Shown piece after piece: positions 1 through 7,362 of a stretch of 64,000 bases of DNA. The DNA is from Streptomyces polyasparticus (lineage in GTDB: Bacteria; Actinomycetota; Actinomycetes; Streptomycetales; Streptomycetaceae), in contig NZ_JACTVJ010000017.1 of NCBI RefSeq assembly GCF_014493765.1, positions 1 to 64,000 on the forward strand, read 5' to 3'. The position numbers were made by a program, and so were the translations under genes. Within the stretch, counting starts at the first letter, position 1; every line of letters starts with the position of its first letter. The notes under the pieces were generated by a model that saw only the letters and a program-made list of their open reading frames with translations, searched no databases and had not been told where the DNA came from.

Positions 1-251
1 CACTGCTGCAACGGCACCGCCGACACCTCGTTGAGGAACGCCAGTTCCTCGGTCCTCTTCCACGCCGTCAGCATCGCGGAGGTGGCGTTGTAGTTCACCC
101 GCTCCTGCCGGGTCCACGCCTCGGTGCGGGCGGCGAGTGCCATGTTGTAGACCTTGCGGACGCATCCGAACGTGCGCGACAGCTCGGCTGCCTGCTCGTC
201 GGTGGGATAGAAGCGGTACTTGAAGGCCCGCTTCACCTGCATCGTGGTCAC
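1..251 (-). CDS. tnpB: TnpB-type RNA-guided nuclease/transposase accessory, N-terminal part (cut by window edge)
   Basis: Translated from a GTG at 251 (or the in-frame ATG at 242), the product begins MQVKRAFKYRFYPTDEQ and continues FGCVRKVYNMALAAR and YNATSAMLTAWK. This is the usual N-terminal region of IS200/IS605-type TnpB proteins. Only about 80 residues lie in the window, so the RuvC residues and zinc motif cannot be inspected and intactness is unknown. It points away from the sugar permease that starts at 404. Its sequence differs from the second TnpB in the window (start 31734), so this is a separate element. Confidence 0.85.
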   Translation of the reverse strand, partial: MTTMQVKRAFKYRFYPTDEQAAELSRTFGCVRKVYNMALAARTEAWTRQERVNYNATSAMLTAWKRTEELAFLNEVSAVPLQQ

Positions 252-400
252 GCTCACAAACTACCGGGCTTACTGGTGAATAAGCGATCTGCGAGTCAAA
301 GCACGGGCTTTCACCCTGACGGCGAAACCCCGCTCCCTTCCCTGCTCCGCAGGGGTCCAATTCCTCCCCCGGCCAAAGCCGGGGGCCTCCTTGGAGAAGT
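252..400. mobile_element. Probable left-end flank of an IS200/IS605-type element with two hairpins
   Basis: The stretch 5' of tnpB holds two perfect hairpins: CCCTGC-tcc-GCAGGG at 340-354 and an 8-bp stem CCCCCGGC/GCCGGGGG with a CAAA loop at 366-385. Subterminal hairpins are usual for this family, but the cleavage site and exact element end cannot be set from sequence alone. Alternatively, the second hairpin may be a terminator or leader just before the permease ribosome site GGAGAAG (393-399). Confidence 0.45.
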
Positions 401-403
401 TCG

Positions 404-1642
404 ATGAGCCCCGTCACCACCGACAAGCCCCCCGTGGCGAGCACCCCGTCGAAGGACGGCTCCGGCAGTCGGATCACCGGTGCGCTGGTGTCCGCGATGC
501 GCGGCAACATGCGCCAGTACGGGATGCTGATCGCGCTCGGCCTGATCGTCGTCCTGTTCCAGATATGGACCGACGGCACGCTCCTCATGCCGCGCAATGT
601 GTCCAACATCGTCCAGCAGAACAGCTACATCCTGATCCTGGCGATCGGCATGATGATCGTCATCATCGCCGGCCATATCGATCTGTCGGCGGGTTCGCTC
701 GCCGCGTTCGTCGGCGCGATCGCCGCTGTGCTCATGGTCGAACAGGGCTGGTCCTGGCCTCTGGCCCTGGCGGCCTCGCTGGTCATCGGCGCCATCGCCG
801 GTGCGTGGCAGGGCTTTTGGATCGCGTATCTGGGGATACCGTCCTTCATCGTCACCCTCGCGGGCATGCTGCTCTTCCGCGGCGCGACGCAGATCGTCCT
901 GGAGGGGCAGTCGATTGCCCCGTTCCCCAAGGGATTCCAGAACATCAGCCAGGGCTTCCTGCCCGAGGTCGGTCCGGACACGAACTACCACAACCTGACG
1001 CTGTTCATCGGCGCCGCGGTCGCGATCGTGGTCCTGTGGCAGCAGTGGCGTGACCGGCGCCGGCAGCTCGCGTACGAACTGGAAGTGCTGCCGCTGAAGT
1101 TGTGGGTCGCCAAGTGCGCGGCGATCGCGGCGGCGGTGATGGTGTTCACGCTGCTGCTCGCCAGCTACCGGGGCGTCCCGATCGTGCTGCTCATCATGTC
1201 CGGGCTGCTCATCCTGCTCGGCTTCGTGATGCGCAACGCGGTGGTCGGCCGGCATGTGTACGCGCTCGGCGGCAACAAGGCGGCCGCCAAGCTGTCCGGT
1301 GTGAAGGACAAGCGGGTCACGTTCCTGGTGTTCGTGAACATGGGCGTCCTCGCCGCGCTGGCCGGCTGTGTGTACGCGGCCCGTCTCAACGCGGGCACCC
1401 CGCAGGCCGGTATCAACTTCGAACTGGAGGCGATCGCGGCCGCGTTCATCGGCGGTGCGTCGATGTCCGGCGGTGTGGGCACGGTGCTCGGCGCGATCAT
1501 CGGCGGTCTGGTGCTCGGCGTCCTCAACAACGGTATGTCGCTCGTCGGCATCGGCACCGACTACCAGCAGGTCATCAAGGGCCTGGTGCTGCTCGCGGCC
1601 GTCGGCTTCGACGTGTGGAACAAGCGGCGGGCGGGCGCCTGA
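404..1642 (+). CDS. MmsB/XylH (RbsC-family) sugar ABC transporter permease
   Basis: A 412-residue integral membrane protein with about ten hydrophobic segments. It carries the features of CUT2 monosaccharide permeases (XylH, GguB, RbsC): the IIAGHIDLSAGS stretch near residue 85 and the AAAFIGGASMSGGVGTVLGA loop near residue 345. GGAGAAG lies 4 bases before the ATG. CUT2 permeases usually follow a binding protein and a double ATPase gene. Here the DNA just upstream is a mobile-element flank, so those partners are outside the window or displaced. The likely substrate is a monosaccharide such as xylose, arabinose or galactose. It faces the SMP-30 gene across a shared terminator. Confidence 0.88.
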   Translation: MSPVTTDKPPVASTPSKDGSGSRITGALVSAMRGNMRQYGMLIALGLIVVLFQIWTDGTLLMPRNVSNIVQQNSYILILAIGMMIVIIAGHIDLSAGSLAAFVGAIAAVLMVEQGWSWPLALAASLVIGAIAGAWQGFWIAYLGIPSFIVTLAGMLLFRGATQIVLEGQSIAPFPKGFQNISQGFLPEVGPDTNYHNLTLFIGAAVAIVVLWQQWRDRRRQLAYELEVLPLKLWVAKCAAIAAAVMVFTLLLASYRGVPIVLLIMSGLLILLGFVMRNAVVGRHVYALGGNKAAAKLSGVKDKRVTFLVFVNMGVLAALAGCVYAARLNAGTPQAGINFELEAIAAAFIGGASMSGGVGTVLGAIIGGLVLGVLNNGMSLVGIGTDYQQVIKGLVLLAAVGFDVWNKRRAGA

Positions 1643-1658
1643 CGGCCCTGAACCGCTG

Positions 1659-1692
1659 AAGCGCCCCGGGACCGACTGGTCCCGGGGCGCTT
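1659..1692. terminator. Bidirectional terminator between convergent permease and SMP-30 genes
   Basis: A perfect 15-bp stem (AAGCGCCCCGGGACC pairing with its complement, loop GACT) ends in TTT. It lies between two convergent genes, so it can serve both directions. Confidence 0.85.
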
Positions 1693-1706
1693 TGCGTTGA
1701 GGGCGC

Positions 1707-2555
1707 TCAGCCCTTGAAAGCCGCCTGCGGCAGACCGAGTCCTGCATCCCGTACGACGAAGAGGGAGCCCGCGAGCGGGTGCGGGTCGCCGATCGCGGCC
1801 GTGGTGATGTAGAGGTCGGTGAGCTGCTCGCCGCCGAACGCGCAGGCCGTGGGGCGCGCGACGGGCATCTCGACCGTACGGTCCAGGGTGCCGTCCGGTG
1901 CGTAGCGGCGGACCGCGCCGCCGTCCCACAGGGCGACCCAGACGTATCCCCCGGCGTCCACGCAGAGGCCGTCGGGGAAGCCCTCGCCCTTGGCCACAAC
2001 GGCAAAGGTACGGCGGTCCGTAGCGCGCGTGCCGTCCATCGTGAAGACGTCGATACGGCCCGTCGGCGAGTCGATGTAGTACATCAGCGAGCCGTCCGGG
2101 CTCCAGCCCGTGCCGTTGCTCACGGCCACGTCGTCGAGCACGGTCGTCGTGGCGCCGTCGGCGTCGATCCGGGTGAGGGTGCCGCCGCCCGCCGTCTCGT
2201 CGTAGCGCATCGTGCCGTACCAGAGCGAGCCGTCGGGGGCGACGGCCGCGTCGTTGCCGCGGCGGCCCGCGACGGGGTCGCGGTGCAGCCAGCGGAAGGA
2301 GCCGTCGGGGTCGTAAAGGCCCACGCCGTCACGGAGGTTGACCACCGTGCCGCCCCCGGCGCGCGGCTTCGCGGCGCCCACGTGCTGCTCGGTGGTCCGG
2401 ACGGTGCGGTGCCCGGAGACCGGGTCGTACGTGTGGATGCGCGAACCGAGGATGTCGGCCCACAGGAGCCGCCGGCCGGCCGGGTCCCAGGTCGGGCCCT
2501 CGCCCAGCTCGGCCCCGGCGCGCAGCGCGACCTCGACGCGTGCCGCGCCGGTCAC
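1707..2555 (-). CDS. SMP-30/gluconolactonase-family sugar lactonase
   Basis: 282 residues of the SMP-30/regucalcin six-bladed propeller family, which hydrolyse sugar lactones to aldonic acids with a divalent metal. Visible family features are LGEGPTWDPAGRRLLWADI near the N-terminus (first metal Glu), the RGNDAAVAPDGSLWYGTM segment near residue 100, SNGTGWSPDGSLMYYIDS near 145 and FPDGLCVDAGGYVWVALW near 195. The GTG start overlaps the iclR stop as GTGA, so the two are translationally coupled. It fits the lactonase step of a non-phosphorylative aldose or uronate route with the dehydratase and DapA-like lyase of this locus. The substrate is inferred only. Confidence 0.88.
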   Translation of the reverse strand: MTGAARVEVALRAGAELGEGPTWDPAGRRLLWADILGSRIHTYDPVSGHRTVRTTEQHVGAAKPRAGGGTVVNLRDGVGLYDPDGSFRWLHRDPVAGRRGNDAAVAPDGSLWYGTMRYDETAGGGTLTRIDADGATTTVLDDVAVSNGTGWSPDGSLMYYIDSPTGRIDVFTMDGTRATDRRTFAVVAKGEGFPDGLCVDAGGYVWVALWDGGAVRRYAPDGTLDRTVEMPVARPTACAFGGEQLTDLYITTAAIGDPHPLAGSLFVVRDAGLGLPQAAFKG

Positions 2556-3328
2556 CGCCGGCCCCGCCCGAAGCCGAGGCGCTCGGACAGTTCCTGGGCG
2601 CCCTTGGCCGCGAGCTCGGTGAGCTCGTCCTGGCGCTCGTCGCTCCAGCGGATCATGGGCACGGAGATGCTGAGCGCGGCCACGACCTGGCCCGCCGAGT
2701 TCCGTACGGGAGCGGCGACACAGGAGACATGCGGGTTGGACTCCCGCTCCTCCACGGCGATCTGCTGCTCGCGGATACCGGCGAGGTGCGCGATCAGGGC
2801 GTCCGGGTCGGTGATGCTCCGGTCGGTCAGGGCGGCCAGGGGTTCGGCGCTCTCGATCCGGGCGCGCAGATCGGTCTCCGGCAGGGTGGCGAGCAGCATC
2901 TTGCCGACGGCGGTGCAGTGCGCCGGGAGGCGGCGGCCCGCGGCGGACACCATCCGCACCGCATGGGTGGAGTCGACCTTGGCGACATAGATGACATCGG
3001 TGCCTTCGAGGATCGCCACATGGACGGTCTCGTCGCAGGTCTCGGCCACCTTGCGGGCCACGTCGCGGCCCTCGGCGGCGAGGTCGAGCCGCTCGCCGTA
3101 GGTGCTGCCGAGCTGGTACGTGCGCACGCCCAGGCGGTAGCGGCCGGTCTGGCCCGGCACCGGATCCAGGTAGCGGCGGGCTGTCAGAGTCGCCACCAGT
3201 TCGTGCACAGTGGTGCGCGGGAGTCCCAGCTTGCGGGTGATCTCCGGAGCGGAAAGGGTGTCGTCCGGCCCGAGGAACAGCTCGAGTATGTCCATGGCCC
3301 GGGTCACCGCCGGTACGAGGCGTCCCAT
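2552..3328 (-). CDS. IclR-family transcriptional regulator
   Basis: 258 residues: an N-terminal winged helix-turn-helix (AVTRAMDILELF, then LSAPEITRKLGLPRTTVHELVATL near residues 30-55) and a C-terminal IclR effector domain (HAVRMVSAAGRRLPAHCTAVGKMLLA, later ISVPMIRW). The ATG at 3328 was preferred over longer frames because GGAAGGAGAG sits just before it and the HTH then begins at the usual distance. It is co-transcribed with the SMP-30 gene. IclR proteins of this type often answer to sugar acids or pectin breakdown products, so this is a good candidate regulator of the pectinase genes beside it. Confidence 0.9.
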   Translation of the reverse strand: MGRLVPAVTRAMDILELFLGPDDTLSAPEITRKLGLPRTTVHELVATLTARRYLDPVPGQTGRYRLGVRTYQLGSTYGERLDLAAEGRDVARKVAETCDETVHVAILEGTDVIYVAKVDSTHAVRMVSAAGRRLPAHCTAVGKMLLATLPETDLRARIESAEPLAALTDRSITDPDALIAHLAGIREQQIAVEERESNPHVSCVAAPVRNSAGQVVAALSISVPMIRWSDERQDELTELAAKGAQELSERLGFGRGRR

Positions 3329-3385
3329 ACGTCTCTCCTTCCCTCGCCCCCTCCGGTGGTTGTCCGGGATTTCGGGCGGCATTCG

Positions 3386-3403
3386 AAACTTCGGACGAAG
3401 TTT
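3386..3403. promoter_or_regulatory. Probable IclR operator (AAACTTC-N4-GAAGTTT)
   Basis: A perfect 7-bp inverted repeat with a 4-base centre lies about 58 bases upstream of the iclR ATG, in an unusually AT-rich patch for this DNA. The position and AT-rich arms suit autoregulation by the adjacent IclR protein. No second copy was seen near the pectinase genes. Confidence 0.55.
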
Positions 3404-3432
3404 AGCCGGGGAACGAAGCTCTTGGAAGGGGC

Positions 3433-3473
3433 GGAGCGGCAGCACGAACCGTGCGTTCAAGTGCTGCCGCTCC
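3433..3473 (-). terminator. Hairpin downstream of PL1 pectate lyase
   Basis: A 13-bp perfect stem (GGAGCGGCAGCAC with its complement) and a 15-base loop lie between the pectate lyase stop and the iclR promoter region. It has no long T tract, as is common for Streptomyces terminators. Confidence 0.6.
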
Positions 3474-3491
3474 ACCCGTATTTGGAGCGCC

Positions 3492-3566
3492 GGACTCCGG
3501 CTCGGCAGAGCTCTCCGGACTCCCGCTCAGCAGAGCTCTCCGGACTCCGGCTCAGCAGATCTTTCC
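3492..3566. repeat. 25-bp unit repeated three times across the PL1 stop codon
   Basis: Three near-identical 25-base units occupy 3492-3516, 3517-3541 and 3542-3566. Each begins GGACTCC and contains CTC(A/G)GCAGA. The third copy contains the pectate lyase stop codon (3552-3554); the other two lie downstream of it. See the finding on stop-codon tandem duplications. Confidence 0.9.
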
Positions 3567-4862
3567 GGCGCCCGCCCGCGCGGACAGCTTCCCGGCCAGG
3601 GACAGCGGGTCGTCCACCTTGGTGCGCAGCGTCGGGGTCCAGCCCGCGCCGGACTGGAGATGCTCGGCGGGGATCTCCGTGTTGTGCACGGCTATCAGGT
3701 CCGTCGGCTGCCCGTTGACGTAGTTGCCCTCGGCCGTCAGCGGAGCCTCCTTCCACTTCTTGAGGATGCGGCCCGCGGTCACCTCCGCCGGCAGCGAGAA
3801 GGAGTTCTTCTCCGCGTACAGACGCGACTCGATGCCGATGCCGAAGGTGTAGCCGTACTTCTGGCCGGGCTTGACCTCGAAGTGGTTGTTGTAGACGTCG
3901 ACCTGGCCGAAGCGGACGCGCGGGGCGCGCTCGACGGTGCCGGAGAACCGGTTGTGGTGCAGCGTGACCTTCAGCTTGCCCGCGTCGGTGGCGGCCGCGC
4001 TGTCGCTGTTGCCGATCATCAGGGTCTTGTCGTGGTCCTGGAGGCGGTTCCACGAGGCGGTGACGTAGTTCGAGCCGCGCACGATGTCGAGCAGACCGTC
4101 GTGCTGCTGGTAGGTCTCGCCGAAGTACGAAGGCAGCGAGCTGTCCGGGTAGCGGCCGTCGGTGAGCGTGTTGTGGTCGACCCAGACATGCGTGGAGTTG
4201 TAGACCACCACCGCGTCGTACTCGGAGTTCCAGGCGCCCGTGGCCCCGTCGGTGGGGTCCCACTGCGGGAAGCAGTCCAGGGGGCTCTCGATGGTGAGGT
4301 TGCGGACGATGACGTTGTCCGCGTCCTTGATCTGGAGGCTGCCGCCGGTGATCCCGGCGTTCCTGCCGACGCCGATGATCGTGGTGTTGGACGGCACGAA
4401 CGCCTTGATCGCCTGGTCCTGCGCGACGGCGGAGGCGGCGCGCAGGTCCTCCTGGGGGCCGCTGACCGGGGTGTCGAGACCCCAGACCGCGGGGTCGTAG
4501 TCGGCGAGGTACTGGTCGAAGTCGTAGCCCTCGGCCTCGAAGGCCTCGCAGCCGTTCGCGGTGGCGTTCAGGGTGCCGCGCACCTTGATGATCCGCGGCG
4601 CGGTGCCCTCGTGGGCGAGCGCGGTACGGAACTCCTCCCAGGTGTCGACCGTGTAGACGTGCTCGGGCGCGGCCTGGGACCCGCCCGTGGTGCCGGCGCC
4701 TTCGGAGGCCCAGCCGTCGCCGGCGGGCAGCGTCTGACGCGCCATGTCGCGGCCGGCCGACTGGGCCGGGGCGGTGCCGCAGAGGGTGGCCGCGGTGGCG
4801 GTGGCGGTCACGAGCAGGAGGGTGCGGGACGTGCGGGAGGTGCGTCTGGCGGTACGGGACAT
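3552..4862 (-). CDS. Secreted pectate lyase, PL1 family
   Basis: 436 residues with an Arg-rich signal peptide (hydrophobic core about residues 14-31). The polysaccharide lyase family 1 beta-helix signature is present: WVDHNTL near 227, HDGLLDIVRGSNYVTASWN (254-272, Ca-binding Asp residues), DHDKTLMIG near 277, HHNRF near 302 and RAPRVR (312-317), which holds the catalytic Arg. The product should cut de-esterified polygalacturonan by beta-elimination outside the cell. AGGAGC precedes the ATG. It sits between the CE12 esterase and iclR. The last codons lie in a triplicated 25-bp unit, but the frame is intact. Confidence 0.93.
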   Translation of the reverse strand: MSRTARRTSRTSRTLLLVTATATAATLCGTAPAQSAGRDMARQTLPAGDGWASEGAGTTGGSQAAPEHVYTVDTWEEFRTALAHEGTAPRIIKVRGTLNATANGCEAFEAEGYDFDQYLADYDPAVWGLDTPVSGPQEDLRAASAVAQDQAIKAFVPSNTTIIGVGRNAGITGGSLQIKDADNVIVRNLTIESPLDCFPQWDPTDGATGAWNSEYDAVVVYNSTHVWVDHNTLTDGRYPDSSLPSYFGETYQQHDGLLDIVRGSNYVTASWNRLQDHDKTLMIGNSDSAAATDAGKLKVTLHHNRFSGTVERAPRVRFGQVDVYNNHFEVKPGQKYGYTFGIGIESRLYAEKNSFSLPAEVTAGRILKKWKEAPLTAEGNYVNGQPTDLIAVHNTEIPAEHLQSGAGWTPTLRTKVDDPLSLAGKLSARAGAGKIC

Positions 4863-4902
4863 GACGGGCAGCTCCTAGTCGGTTCACGTGCACGGGTGCG
4901 GT

Positions 4903-4938
4903 CGGCTGACGCCGACGGGGGTGCGGCGGCGTCAGCCG
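4903..4938 (-). terminator. Hairpin downstream of CE12 gene
   Basis: A perfect 12-bp stem, CGGCTGACGCCG pairing with CGGCGTCAGCCG, encloses a 12-base loop. It lies between the CE12 stop and the pectate lyase start, so it probably ends the esterase transcript. Confidence 0.6.
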
Positions 4939-4957
4939 GCGGGCAGTGCGTTCGGCG

Positions 4958-5785
4958 TCAGGCGGCGGGCGGCGGGGCCGGCCAGGTGATCCACGAGGTG
5001 GGGATCTCGTCCTCGAGGCGCCGCACCTCGGCGGCCGCGAGGACCCGGGTGCGCAGGAGTTCGCCGGCGACCAGACGGGCCACCTCGATGGCGCCGAGCG
5101 GGCTGAAGTGGGTGTTGTCCTGGTCCTCGGGCGTCCAGTTGAAGTACGCCTTCGCCGGCTCCGCGCCGAGCTTCTGCCACAGCTCCAGGGACAGCGCCTG
5201 GGCGTCGAGCACGGGAACGTCGAGCTCGGAGCCCAACGCCCGCATGGCGGCCGGGTATTCACCGTGCGTCGGCACCGCCCGCCCCTCGGTGTCGAAGCGC
5301 CGCCGCTCCACGGATGTGGCGAACACGGGCCGCGCACCGGCCGCGCGGGCACCGTCCACGTACTGGCGCAGGCAGTCCTGGTACGTCGACCACGGCTCGG
5401 TGTAGCGGGTGGGGTCGGCGGCCTTGGAGTCGTTGTGCCCGAACTGGACGAGCAACAGGTCGCCGGGCTTGATGGCGCCGAGCAGCGCGGTGAGCCGGCC
5501 CTCGTCGAGGAAGCTCTTCGAACTGCGGCCGTTGACCGCGTGGTTGGCGACCGGGACCGTACGGCCGAGGAAGAACGGCAGGGCCATGCCCCAGCCGGTC
5601 TCGGGCGCGGCGTCCGCGTACTTCTGGGCGGCGGTGGAGTCTCCGGCGATGAACAGGGTGCGGCTGCGGTGCTTGCCGCCGCCGGCGCCGGCCGCGAAGG
5701 CTCCGGTGGCCGTGGCGGCGCCGGTGGCCATGGTGGCCGCCGCGAGCACTCCGGCCGCACTGAGCTGTCTACGGGTAAGGGACAC
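4958..5785 (-). CDS. Rhamnogalacturonan acetylesterase, CE12 family SGNH hydrolase
   Basis: A 275-residue secreted SGNH/GDSL esterase. A twin-arginine-like leader (LTRRQLSAAGVLAAATMATG) is followed by the catalytic blocks: FIAGDSTAA (Ser), NHAVNGRSSKSF (Gly/Asn), VQFGHNDSKAAD (Asn, HND motif) and DNTHFSPLGA (Asp and His near the C-terminus). It removes acetyl groups from rhamnogalacturonan so that lyases can act. The GTG at 5785 has TGAGG about 9 bases upstream. A GTG seven codons earlier (5806) is in frame but follows a pyrimidine-rich stretch with no ribosome site. Neighbours are the binding protein and PL1. Confidence 0.88.
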   Translation of the reverse strand: MSLTRRQLSAAGVLAAATMATGAATATGAFAAGAGGGKHRSRTLFIAGDSTAAQKYADAAPETGWGMALPFFLGRTVPVANHAVNGRSSKSFLDEGRLTALLGAIKPGDLLLVQFGHNDSKAADPTRYTEPWSTYQDCLRQYVDGARAAGARPVFATSVERRRFDTEGRAVPTHGEYPAAMRALGSELDVPVLDAQALSLELWQKLGAEPAKAYFNWTPEDQDNTHFSPLGAIEVARLVAGELLRTRVLAAAEVRRLEDEIPTSWITWPAPPPAA

Positions 5786-5819
5786 GCCCTTGTGCCTCAC
5801 TTTCACAAGAGGAGGGGAA

Positions 5820-5853
5820 CCGCGCCCCTATAGGGGCGCGGGGAACTGCGCGC
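5820..5853. repeat. Extragenic palindrome (CCGCGCCCCTATAGGGGCGCGG) family
   Basis: A perfect 22-bp palindrome at 5820-5841 is followed by GGAACTGCGCGC. From general experience this palindrome plus GGGAACTGCGCG is a widespread intergenic element in Streptomyces chromosomes; no search was run here. It lies between the binding-protein stop and the CE12 start and may also act as a terminator. Confidence 0.6.
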
Positions 5854-5913
5854 CCGACCTGGGGTGGGCCAACCTGAACGGGCCCGGCCCACCCCACCCC
5901 GGCGCGCGAGCAC

Positions 5914-7257
5914 CTACTGCTGCTGCTTCCACTCCGCCTGCGCCTCGTTCAGCTGCTCGGCGAGGGTGTCCAGGAACTCCTTCGCCGACATCTTGCCGAG
6001 CAGGACCTTCTGGAAGTTGGGCTCGTTGTCGGCCTTGGAGATCGAGTTCCAGTCCGGCAGGTAGTACGGCAGCTGGACGACCTTGACCTCGCCCTTGTTG
6101 AGTACCTCGGCCGCGAGCTTGGTGGCCTCCGCCTTCTGGATCCAGTCGTCACCGGCCGCTTCGGTGTTCGCGGGGATGGCGCCGGCCGATTCGTTCCACT
6201 TGCTGTTGGACTCGTGCGAGGCGGCGAACTCCATGAACTTCCAGGCCGCCTCCTTGTTCTTCGAGGACTTGAACAGACCGAGGCCATCCACCGGGTTGGA
6301 GACCTGCACCCGGGTACCGTCCTCCATCGTCGGCGCCGGGATGCCGCGGAACTTGCCGTCGAGCGCCTTCAGGTGGTCCTGGTACGAGCCGAGGTTGTGG
6401 CTCAGCATGCCGATCTGGCCGCTGTCCCACTGGGCGACCATCTTCTTGAAGTCGTTGTTGACGTCCGCGGACGGCGTCGTCTTCTTGTAGAGGGCCGCGT
6501 ACTTCTCGAGAGCGGCGACGTTCTTCGGGTCGTTGACGGTGGTCTTGTCACCGTTCCAGAACTCGGTGATCCCGGACTGCCCGTACGACGCGTCGAGCGC
6601 CTGGGCGATGGAGCCCTCGCCGCCGCGGATGGTGTAGCCGAACTTGTTCTTGTCGGCGTCGGTCAGCTTCTCGGCGGCCTCGTAGAACTTCGGCCAGGTC
6701 GAGGGCTCTTCGAGACCCGCGGCCTCGAACAGGTCGGTGCGGTACCAGAGCGTGCCGTTGTTCGCGGAGGTCGGCACGGTGTACAGCTCGTCGCCGCCGC
6801 CGGCGGCGCGCACGCTGTCGACCATCGTCGGGCTGAGCTTGCCCTTGAGGGCGCCCTTGTCGATACGGTCGCCGACCGGCTCGAGCGCATCCTGCGCGAC
6901 ATAGCTGGCGAGCATCGCGGTGCCCATGCCGCCGACGTCCGGCAGACCGCCGCCCTGGAGGGCGGTGTCGTACTTGGACTGGACGGACTCGGAGGGGATG
7001 CCGACGTACTTGACCTTGATGTCGGGGTTCGCCTTCTCGAAGTCGGCGATGATCTCCTTCCAGATGTCGGTGCGCACACCGCCGTTGTTGTCCCAGAAGG
7101 TGATCTCGCCCTTGCCGGAGCCCTCTTCGCCCTTGTCGCCGGCCTTGCCGCTGCCGTCGTCGCCGCAGGCCGCGGCGGTCAGGGCGAGCACGGTGGCGAG
7201 GGCGAGGGCACCGGCGCCGCGGCGCCCGCGTCCGGTACGGAACGGGTTACTGCTCAT
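5914..7257 (-). CDS. Sugar ABC transporter substrate-binding lipoprotein (family 1, MsmE/MalE type)
   Basis: 447 residues. A lipobox LTAAAC ends the leader (Cys31), followed by a Gly/Asp/Lys-rich linker and a type 1 solute-binding domain: ITFWDNNGGVRTDIWKEII, LPDVGGMGTAM, YTVPTSANNGTLWYRTDLF and a C-terminal WNESAGAIPANTEA block. It should capture an oligosaccharide outside the membrane and deliver it to the two permeases at 12086-13923, the only CUT1 permease pair on this side. No ATPase is encoded nearby; in Streptomyces the shared ATPase MsiK often serves such systems. The ligand is probably a pectin-derived oligosaccharide, inferred from the neighbours. Confidence 0.88.
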   Translation of the reverse strand: MSSNPFRTGRGRRGAGALALATVLALTAAACGDDGSGKAGDKGEEGSGKGEITFWDNNGGVRTDIWKEIIADFEKANPDIKVKYVGIPSESVQSKYDTALQGGGLPDVGGMGTAMLASYVAQDALEPVGDRIDKGALKGKLSPTMVDSVRAAGGGDELYTVPTSANNGTLWYRTDLFEAAGLEEPSTWPKFYEAAEKLTDADKNKFGYTIRGGEGSIAQALDASYGQSGITEFWNGDKTTVNDPKNVAALEKYAALYKKTTPSADVNNDFKKMVAQWDSGQIGMLSHNLGSYQDHLKALDGKFRGIPAPTMEDGTRVQVSNPVDGLGLFKSSKNKEAAWKFMEFAASHESNSKWNESAGAIPANTEAAGDDWIQKAEATKLAAEVLNKGEVKVVQLPYYLPDWNSISKADNEPNFQKVLLGKMSAKEFLDTLAEQLNEAQAEWKQQQ

Positions 7258-7362
7258 GATCGGCTCTCTTCGTGTCGAGGGTTGGGCCCAGCGGGTTGTG
7301 TACGTGTGCGTGTGTGGGGGCTGCCGGCGGCGGACGGTGGTCCACAGCAGGCCAGTCGGGGG

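Noticed and set aside
3329-3475. Longer iclR start at 3475
   Set aside because: It would run across the probable operator and terminator hairpin, adds unrelated residues, and lacks the GGAAGGAGAG site that precedes 3328.
3457-5760. Very long open frames antisense or out of frame to PL1/CE12 and similarly across most genes
   Set aside because: High GC suppresses stop codons. These translations are Arg/Pro/Ala-rich without domains, while the opposite frames encode clear families.
5820-5841. CCGCGCCCCTATAGGGGCGCGG as a specific operator
   Set aside because: It looks like a dispersed extragenic palindrome rather than a site tied to the neighbouring sugar genes.
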